Of a stretch of DNA of 7,163 nt, positions 1 to 5,046 are shown piece after piece. This DNA comes from CAYVUB01 sp964454675. GTDB lineage: Bacteria; Bacteroidota; Bacteroidia; Flavobacteriales; Flavobacteriaceae. The translations under genes and the position numbers were made by a program. The notes under the pieces were generated by a model. The model was not told the DNA's origin, ran no database searches, and worked only from the letters and a program-made list of their open reading frames with translations. Positions within the stretch are counted from its first letter, which is position 1, and every line of letters begins with the position of its first letter. Location of the stretch: NCBI GenBank assembly GCA_964454675.1, contig CAYVUB010000059.1, forward strand, positions 1-7,163, given 5' to 3'.

Positions 1-152
1 TGTGACCGTCTGCTTAGAAGGCAGATGCTCTATCCAGCTGAGNNNNNNNNNNNNNNNNNNNNNNNNNNNNNNNNNNNNNNNNNNNNNNNNNNNNNNNNNN
101 NNNNNNNNNNNNNNNNNNNNNNNNNNNNNNNNNNNNNNNNNNCTACGCGACC
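1..152 (-). tRNA. tRNA-Arg(TCT), partial and interrupted by an assembly gap
   Basis: Read on the minus strand, 152-143 gives the 5' acceptor strand and start of the D-arm (GGTCGCGTAG), and 42-1 gives the rest of the D-arm (CTCAGCTGGATAGAGC), an anticodon arm with 5-bp stem TCTGC/GCAGA and loop CTTCTAA (anticodon TCT, reading AGA), then the variable region and the first bases of the T-arm. The 3' part lies before base 1, so I cannot tell whether the T-arm is intact. The 100 N at 43-142 fall inside the gene. Because the flanks join exactly as in the neighbouring copy at 271-290, the simplest reading is one continuous tRNA with no bases missing. The alternative is that 1-42 and 143-152 belong to two different copies of a longer tandem array. 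It would be the last tRNA of the leftward cluster. Confidence 0.8.
43..142. other. Assembly gap of exactly 100 N
   Basis: One hundred consecutive N, the usual placeholder for a scaffold gap of unknown length. It falls inside a tRNA that is nearly identical to the next one in the cluster, which would explain why assembly broke here. The true size may be zero or may include further tRNA copies. Confidence 0.97.
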
Positions 153-335
153 TTTCAAAGATTTACTAATCTTGAAATTGTATTACAAAAAACTTTGCCT
201 TCATCTGGGCGGCAGTCCCGAATATTCGGAAAAACCTGTGACCGTTCCGATTATAAATCGGAATGCTCTATCCAGCTGAGCTACGCGACCTTTCAAAGAT
301 TTACTAATCTTGAAATTGTATTACAAAAAACTTTG
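143..335. repeat. Two 55-bp direct repeats (143-197 and 281-335): tRNA 5' end plus leader
   Basis: Bases 143-197 and 281-335 are identical over 55 bp with an offset of 138 bp. Each copy contains the first 10 nt of a tRNA (minus strand) and 45 bp of the DNA upstream of it, including an imperfect hairpin (AAGATT-TACT-AATCTT core) and an A-rich run. Homology resumes on the other side through the D-arm and variable region (1-42 against 237-280) apart from the anticodon arm. This is the mark of a tandem duplication of a tRNA together with its leader, probably also the reason for the assembly gap. Downstream of 197 and 335 the two copies diverge: one runs into unrelated sequence, the other into the tRNA-Pro gene. 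Confidence 0.95.
235..290 (-). pseudogene. Damaged tRNA copy (TAT in anticodon loop), T-arm and 3' acceptor lost
   Basis: On the minus strand, 290 to 235 reads as a tRNA from its 5' end through acceptor strand GGTCGCG, D-arm, anticodon arm, variable region and the first half of the T-stem (ACAGG). It matches the neighbouring tRNA-Arg except in the anticodon arm. That arm forms a 6-bp stem (TTCCGA/TCGGAA) around the loop TTTATAA, two bases longer than in the sister copy; by loop position the anticodon would be TAT (codon AUA, isoleucine). The expected T-loop, T-stem partner CCTGT and 3' acceptor strand CGCGACC are absent. Instead the sequence runs into a palindrome (CCGAATATTCGG, 218-229). As written it cannot fold as a full tRNA, so I call it a pseudogene. 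A sequencing or scaffolding error next to the gap is the main alternative. Confidence 0.7.
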
Positions 336-342
336 TTTTTTG

Positions 343-417
343 TCGGGGTGGCAGGATTCGAACCTGCGACCTCCTGGTCCCAAACCAGGCGCGATGACCG
401 GGCTACGCTACACCCCG
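343..417 (-). tRNA. tRNA-Pro(TGG)
   Basis: The minus strand folds as a complete cloverleaf: acceptor CGGGGTG/CACCCCG with discriminator A, anticodon stem CCTGG/CCAGG around loop TTTGGGA (anticodon TGG at 382-380), and T-arm GCAGG-TTCGAAT-CCTGC. It reads CCA and, by wobble, the other proline codons. CCA is not encoded (CAA follows the discriminator), as is common in Bacteroidetes. It is the middle gene of the leftward cluster, separated from the damaged copy by the 45-bp leader at 291-335. Confidence 0.97.
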
Positions 418-437
418 AAAAACATTAAAATTTGGTA

Positions 438-473
438 GTGTAGTTTACCCCGAGCGAAGTCGAGGGGCTACAC
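438..473. repeat. Palindromic flavobacterial-type intergenic repeat
   Basis: The core at 448-467 is CCCC-GAGCGAAGTCGA-GGGG. It closely resembles the GAGCG(A/C)AGTCGA-type repeat that I know as very common in intergenic DNA of flavobacteria. Around it, GTGTAG (438-443) and CTACAC (468-473) form an outer inverted repeat, so the whole could fold as a hairpin of 6 + 4 bp with a small bulge. It lies in the spacer between tRNA-Ser and tRNA-Pro and so may be transcribed with them. Whether it acts in processing or is only a passive repeat cannot be told from sequence. Confidence 0.65.
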
Positions 474-516
474 CCCGGGAAAAGTTTGGCAACACATAAT
501 GTTTAACCGAACTTGC

Positions 517-599
517 GGAGAGACAGGGACTCGAACCCTGGCGACACTTACGCGTCGACAGATTAGCAATCTGCTCCATTACCACTCTGGCACCTCTCC
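517..599 (-). tRNA. tRNA-Ser(GCT)
   Basis: The minus strand has acceptor GGAGAGG pairing with TCTCTCC (one G-T pair) and discriminator G, the usual serine discriminator. The anticodon stem GCAGA/TCTGT encloses loop TTGCTAA, giving anticodon GCT (567-565), which reads AGC and AGU. A long variable arm with stem GACGC/GTGTC marks it as class II, as expected for serine. The T-arm is CAGGG-TTCGAGT-CCCTG. It is the promoter-proximal gene of the leftward cluster. Confidence 0.97.
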
Positions 600-634
600 A
601 AACAATCAAAAGATAATTCTCTAAATTGCGGATG

Positions 635-665
635 CAAATGTAACTTTTCATTACAAAGAACACAA
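635..665 (-). promoter_or_regulatory. Bacteroidetes-type promoter of the tRNA cluster
   Basis: On the minus strand TTG (665-663) is followed after 20 nt by TACATTTG (642-635). This matches the Bacteroidetes/Flavobacterium pattern TTG-N17 to 23-TAnnTTTG with all defined bases present. Transcription would start near 627, about 30 nt before tRNA-Ser, and run left through the cluster. The match is by eye; no transcript data are available. Confidence 0.65.
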
Positions 666-803
666 CTATTTCTTTATTTTTTTTTAATATTCAAAGTATC
701 TGTATGCTGTTTGTTTCATAACCACAGAATTATGAAAAAATATGTGTTTTAAACGCATAAAATCTGTCTTAAACTTAAGCACAGTATAATGACTGCATAT
801 TAT

Positions 804-837
804 TGTATAAATGGTATTATATACTGTATAAACTGTA
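804..837. repeat. Pair of 13-bp near-identical direct repeats, 21 bp apart
   Basis: TGTATAAATGGTA (804-816) and TGTATAAACTGTA (825-837) differ at two positions and are spaced by two helical turns. They lie upstream of the exported-protein gene that starts at 908, in the otherwise featureless A/T-rich spacer 666-907. They could be operator half-sites, or chance in A/T-rich DNA. I found no convincing promoter in this spacer; the nearest match, TAAAATTTG just before 885, has one base too many between TA and TTTG. Confidence 0.3.
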
Positions 838-907
838 CTTATTTAAAAATGAATATTTTATATATTGCATAATATTAAAATTTGTATTTAACAAAAACCA
901 ATTAATT

Positions 908-1729
908 ATGAAAATCATAAGACTATTTATAACTCTATCTTTTGTTCTCTTTATTGGAGTACAGCAATCGGAAGCTCAATTTTTAAAAAAACTTTCACAG
1001 AAAGTAGAAAAAAAAGTTGAAGAAAAAGTGATAGAAAAAGCAGCTAATAAAGCGGAAAAGGAAACAGAAAACACAATGGACAAGGTTCTCGAGCCTGATG
1101 AAAAAACAACTAAAGGCAACAATAGAAAAACTAAATCTTCTGCTTTGTTAAAGTCATCGTATGAGTTTTCTTATCAGTACCAGCTTACTATTAAAACCAA
1201 AGAAGGTAATGTAACAATGGATTATTATATTCAGCCAAATCAAGACAGCTATTTGGGTTCAAAAATGAATGCCGAAGGATTTGATATGTTTATAATTATG
1301 GAAAATGAACAAAGCCATGTTTTTATGGATATGGGCGGAATGAAAATGGTTCAAACCACAGATACAAAAGACAGCGAGTTTGGCAACGAATCGTTTAGAA
1401 CCGGTAACTATAAAATAACCGAGCTTCCTAACAAAACCATTTTAGGATATGACTGTAAAGGACTTCAAATGGAAGATGATAATTATAGTTCTACTGTTTA
1501 TTATACAAATGATGCGCCTGTAAGCATGACCAACGTTTTTAACTCTGACCAGCAGATTCCGGAATCTGTCAAAAAATACTTTTCTGCAAAATCTTTAATG
1601 ATGTCTATGGAAATTACCGACAAAAAAGGTAAAGGTAAAAATGATATCACCGGATTTGTGGAATGCACACTCATAAAAGAAAACAACTTTAGTTTTTCAA
1701 CCCAAGGATACAACAAAAGAGGTTTTTAA
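908..1729 (+). CDS. Exported DUF4412-like protein of unknown function
   Basis: A 273-residue protein. The reading frame stays open back to a TTG at 803, but the ATG at 908 is chosen because it begins a clear signal peptide: MKIIR, a hydrophobic stretch (about 6-18), then SEA-Q with likely cleavage after residue 23. Next comes a lysine/glutamate-rich helix, probably coiled coil (about 26-60), a polar linker, and a beta-rich domain from about residue 84 to 255. In that domain, dense methionines (VFMDMGGMKM), the phrase ILGYDCKG and the order of short strands recall DUF4412, a family frequent in Bacteroidetes with no known activity; this is recognition by eye. There are two cysteines (183 and 253), possibly a disulfide pair after export. 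It is probably periplasmic or surface-associated. It stands alone and converges on the topoisomerase operon. There is no SD-like sequence before the ATG, which is normal for flavobacteria. Confidence 0.85.
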   Translation: MKIIRLFITLSFVLFIGVQQSEAQFLKKLSQKVEKKVEEKVIEKAANKAEKETENTMDKVLEPDEKTTKGNNRKTKSSALLKSSYEFSYQYQLTIKTKEGNVTMDYYIQPNQDSYLGSKMNAEGFDMFIIMENEQSHVFMDMGGMKMVQTTDTKDSEFGNESFRTGNYKITELPNKTILGYDCKGLQMEDDNYSSTVYYTNDAPVSMTNVFNSDQQIPESVKKYFSAKSLMMSMEITDKKGKGKNDITGFVECTLIKENNFSFSTQGYNKRGF

Positions 1730-1747
1730 TTATCAATATATTAAAAC

Positions 1748-1788
1748 AAAAAAGCAAGAAGCATTTATTGAATGTTCCTTGCTTTTTT
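1748..1788. terminator. Bidirectional intrinsic terminator between convergent genes
   Basis: AAAAAAGCAAG (1748-1758) pairs perfectly with CTTGCTTTTTT (1778-1788), and the inner GCATT/AATGT can extend the stem. The A-run on one side and T-run on the other give a U-tract in either direction, so the same hairpin can end the exported-protein gene (stop at 1729) and the parE-orf-parC operon (stop at 1799). Confidence 0.9.
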
Positions 1789-1798
1789 AGTATAAAAC

Positions 1799-4558
1799 TT
1801 AAAACAGCTTAATCTGTCCGTTTTCATCCAAACCGGCTTCAAAATCATCATCGTTGTTTTGGTTTGTCAAATTGGTAATTTCCAGTTTAACATCAGTATT
1901 TAAAGGTGGTTTCGGCTTTGATTCAGCCTCATCCCGGTTGTTGTCGGGGTTATTTTCAACTTCTATTTCATTTTCAGTTTCAACTTCATTATCAACGGTT
2001 TCTTCGTCAATAACTTCCATATCTTGCGCAGGAATTTCCTCAGGTGCTTCAAACGGAATTGGCTCCAACAAATTAACCTGTTTAACTTTTTCGGTTGTTA
2101 ATTGATTTCCTAATGCTTTAATGCCTTTTATGGCGATAAATTCTTCAAAATTAACTTGTATGGAATCTTTTTGGTCTTTACCGCGTTCTTTTGCAAAAAC
2201 CACTTCTGCTACAGGTTTCCAATCGGTTGAAACCACTTCAAGTTTTGAATGTTCATGTTCAGAAATAAATACTTCTTCTTTGTTTTCATTTTCAATCAAA
2301 AAACGTTTTACAAAGTAGCGTTCTTTGTCACCGTCATAATATAGTGCCGAAACGGGTTTTTTAGGAAGCCATTTTTCAAGCACAATCATATCGTTATCAA
2401 AATGTGTGGTAAGTTCGGGCAAAATGGTTTTAACGGTGCCTGATTGTGTGATAATCAACAACCTGTCTTCGCCTCTAAATTCGCCTATCAATTCGCCTCT
2501 GCCATCGACATTTAACCGCTGTACGGTATCATCAAACCAAATTTTACGTGGTTTTAAGGTTGAAATACCTTTTTCTTTGAGCTCAATTTTTTTGACAGCG
2601 TATTTAGTGACCAGATTTCCTTTAGAATTTCTGCCCTTTATCATAATCTCGGCAAAATCGATATCCCATTTCAGTTTTTTGATGCTTCCTACCTGACGTA
2701 GTAATACCGTAACAACTTCGGCTTCGCCATTAGGATTTGCCGAAAAATACAGCACTTCCGAACCTTTGCTGCCGTTGGTTAAATCGTACTCTTTATCGCG
2801 GGTAATTCCTGTAACCGAAAAACGCTTGATGAACGACGAACCTTTTGCACCATCGCGATAAATCATATTATAAATGGTACGCTGGTCTTTTTTGTCAAAT
2901 ACTTCAACGTTTATAATGTCTTTACCTACAAAAGTTTTGGCATCGACTTTTGTGACCATCATTTTTCCTTCGCGCGTAAACACAATAACATCATCAATAT
3001 CACTGCAATCACATACATATTCGTCTTTTTTAAGTGATGTTCCTACAAAGCCTTCTGCCCTGTTGATATACAGCTTGGTATTTCTGATGACTACTTTTGT
3101 GGCATCGACATCGTCAAATAAACGAATTTCGGTTTTGCGTTCTCTGCCTTTGCCGTAATCGTTTTTTAGTCGTGTAAAATACGCTATGGCATAATCAACC
3201 AAATGTTCCAAATCGTATTTTACCTGTGCTATTTGCTCTTCAAGTGCATCAATTTTTTGCTGCGCTTTATCAATATCAAATTTTGATATGCGTTTGATAC
3301 GTATTTCTGTCAGTCTTACAATATCATCTTCGGTTACGGCACGTTTTAAGTGCTTGATATGAGGCTGCAAACCTTTGTCAATTGCAGCAATCACGCCTTC
3401 CCATGTTTCTTCTTCCTCTATATCACGGTAGATTCGGTTTTCAATAAAAATACGTTCGAGCGATGCAAAATGCCATTGTTCGTCAAGCTCGTTAAGTTTG
3501 ATTTCGAGATCGCTTTTTAATAGCTCAACCGTTCTGTCTGTTGAACGTTTAAGCATCTCTGTAACACCTATGAATAACGGTTTGTTGTCTTCAATAATAC
3601 AGCCTAACGGCGAAATGGAATTTTCGCAGCTTGTAAATGCATACAAAGCATCGATGGTTTTATCGGGTGAAATTCCCGATGGTAAATGCACCAGAATTTC
3701 AACTTCGGATGCGGTATTGTCATCAATTTTACGAATCTTGATTTTACCTTTATCATTCGCCTTTAAAATAGAATCAATCAACGTTGTGGTATTGGTTCCA
3801 AACGGGATTTCGGTAATAACCAGTGTACTTTTGTCCAATTGCGAAATTTTTGCGCGAACGCGAATTTTCCCACCGCGCATACCGTCTTTATAATCGGTTA
3901 CATCAATAATACCGGCCGTTGGAAAATCGGGAAACAGTGTAAATTTCTTTCCTTTTAAATAGCTGACAGATGCATCGATAAGCTCAATAAAGTTATGTGG
4001 TAAAATCTTGGTTGATAATCCTACGGCAATACCTTCGCCACCTTGCGCCAGCAGCAACGGAAACATCACCGGAAGATTGACAGGCTCTTTACGACGGCCA
4101 TCATACGACGATTGCCATTCGGTAATTTTGGGATTGTAAACAACTTCTAAAGCAAATTTTGACAAACGTGCTTCAATATATCTTGAAGCTGCAGCACCAT
4201 CACCGGTAAGGATATTTCCCCAGTTACCTTGCATATCAATCAATAAATCCTTTTGGCCAATTTGTACCATAGCATCACCAATACTGGCATCGCCATGCGG
4301 ATGATACTGCATCGTGTGTCCTACAATATTCGCTACCTTGTTGTAACGACCGTCATCCAAATCTTTCATTGACTGCATAATACGGCGTTGCACAGGCTTA
4401 AAACCATCTTCAATGGCCGGCACGGCACGTTCTAAAATAACATACGAGGCATAATCCAAAAACCAATCTTTAAACATACCGGATACCCTGGTAATGGTTT
4501 CCTGCGGTTCTTGGTGCTGTTCGTTGCCGTTAGGTATTTGTTCTGAATCCAAAGACAT
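1799..4558 (-). CDS. parC: DNA topoisomerase IV subunit A
   Basis: Breakage-reunion subunit of a type IIA topoisomerase (919 residues). With ParE it passes one DNA duplex through another using ATP and separates linked sister chromosomes. Visible landmarks: the winged-helix start FKPVQRRI (53-60), HPHGDASIGD (86-95), and AASRYIEA with the catalytic tyrosine at 127 preceded by Arg126. A helical tower and coiled-coil region runs to about 470, and a C-terminal beta-pinwheel from about 487 to 815. I see no GyrA-box (QRGGKG type), which favours topoisomerase IV over gyrase. The tail has an acidic linker (about 838-880) and ends in QIKLF. The position equivalent to E. coli GyrA Ser83 is Ala91; I take this as normal for this clade. 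It is the last gene of the operon: its ATG overlaps the stop of the membrane-protein gene in TAATG, suggesting translational coupling. Gene naming between gyrA and parC rests on the GyrA-box and the partner gene. Confidence 0.93.
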   Translation of the reverse strand: MSLDSEQIPNGNEQHQEPQETITRVSGMFKDWFLDYASYVILERAVPAIEDGFKPVQRRIMQSMKDLDDGRYNKVANIVGHTMQYHPHGDASIGDAMVQIGQKDLLIDMQGNWGNILTGDGAAASRYIEARLSKFALEVVYNPKITEWQSSYDGRRKEPVNLPVMFPLLLAQGGEGIAVGLSTKILPHNFIELIDASVSYLKGKKFTLFPDFPTAGIIDVTDYKDGMRGGKIRVRAKISQLDKSTLVITEIPFGTNTTTLIDSILKANDKGKIKIRKIDDNTASEVEILVHLPSGISPDKTIDALYAFTSCENSISPLGCIIEDNKPLFIGVTEMLKRSTDRTVELLKSDLEIKLNELDEQWHFASLERIFIENRIYRDIEEEETWEGVIAAIDKGLQPHIKHLKRAVTEDDIVRLTEIRIKRISKFDIDKAQQKIDALEEQIAQVKYDLEHLVDYAIAYFTRLKNDYGKGRERKTEIRLFDDVDATKVVIRNTKLYINRAEGFVGTSLKKDEYVCDCSDIDDVIVFTREGKMMVTKVDAKTFVGKDIINVEVFDKKDQRTIYNMIYRDGAKGSSFIKRFSVTGITRDKEYDLTNGSKGSEVLYFSANPNGEAEVVTVLLRQVGSIKKLKWDIDFAEIMIKGRNSKGNLVTKYAVKKIELKEKGISTLKPRKIWFDDTVQRLNVDGRGELIGEFRGEDRLLIITQSGTVKTILPELTTHFDNDMIVLEKWLPKKPVSALYYDGDKERYFVKRFLIENENKEEVFISEHEHSKLEVVSTDWKPVAEVVFAKERGKDQKDSIQVNFEEFIAIKGIKALGNQLTTEKVKQVNLLEPIPFEAPEEIPAQDMEVIDEETVDNEVETENEIEVENNPDNNRDEAESKPKPPLNTDVKLEITNLTNQNNDDDFEAGLDENGQIKLF

Positions 4559-5046
4559 TATGAATCTGTGTTTGTTTTGATATTGTTTTTTGCCATTTTA
4601 CTCAATGACTGCCTGATGTATCGCCGTTTTCTTTTAGAAACCAAAGTTACATTGAACGTTTCTTTTTTTGTACCGCCGTTTGAGCTTTTTATATATAAAG
4701 TCAAACTTTTGTAAAAAATATAATCTTTAAATTTAAAACCCGTCAGCCGGTCTTTATCAAATTCCAGCTTATGCTCACGATAGTTTAAATATTCTGACAG
4801 TAATAAACCTCTGTTAATAACCACAACTTTAACGCCGTCACTGTCATATTCAAAATATTTTGACACCTGATGAATAAGTACAAATGCCGCTATTAATATA
4901 AAAATAACTATTAAAACGGTTAATGTTGAATTGGGTAGTAAATGCTTAAAGCTGCTGAAAACCGTAGCCGATAACATTGCGAGTATTATCAAAATGAAGT
5001 AAGCAGATACGATAACATTTTTAACCTTATAATTATTAGTTCTCAT
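4558..5046 (-). CDS. Two-helix membrane protein of unknown function, between parE and parC
   Basis: A 162-residue protein from the ATG at 5046. A TTG five codons further upstream is possible, but the ATG has GGAGG six bases before it. Two hydrophobic segments (about 10-31 and 41-62) are joined by a short polar loop, so both ends are probably in the cytoplasm. The remaining residues (about 63-150) look like a small beta-rich domain (FEYDSDGVKVVV, KLEFDKDRLTGFKF, SLTLYIK, ETFNVTLVSK) closing with a basic helix containing KRKRR (138-142). The pattern resembles a bacterial PH-like domain, but I cannot confirm this. The gene overlaps the end of parE by 11 nt and the start of parC by 1 nt, so it is fully embedded in the topoisomerase IV operon. 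A role linked to the membrane or chromosome segregation is inference from position only; nothing in the sequence shows an enzymatic activity. Confidence 0.88.
   Translation of the reverse strand: MRTNNYKVKNVIVSAYFILIILAMLSATVFSSFKHLLPNSTLTVLIVIFILIAAFVLIHQVSKYFEYDSDGVKVVVINRGLLLSEYLNYREHKLEFDKDRLTGFKFKDYIFYKSLTLYIKSSNGGTKKETFNVTLVSKRKRRYIRQSLSKMAKNNIKTNTDS

Noticed and set aside
195..428. Plus-strand reading frame across the damaged tRNA and tRNA-Pro
   Set aside because: It lies over tRNA genes on the other strand; GVAGFEPATSWSQ is the familiar false translation of a tRNA T-arm and anticodon region.
445..663. Minus-strand reading frame of 72 codons
   Set aside because: It reads through tRNA-Ser and its promoter and has no protein-like features.
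803..907. N-terminal extension of the exported protein from TTG at 803
   Set aside because: It would bury the signal peptide that begins at the ATG at 908, and the extra residues look like translated A/T-rich spacer.
1854..3893. Several plus-strand reading frames opposite parC
   Set aside because: They are antisense shadows of a conserved gene, rich in serine and phenylalanine as expected from complementing its codons.
4271..4303. Ala91 of ParC as an acquired quinolone-resistance mutation
   Set aside because: The surrounding motif looks like the normal Bacteroidetes form, so an inherited residue is more likely than a selected change.
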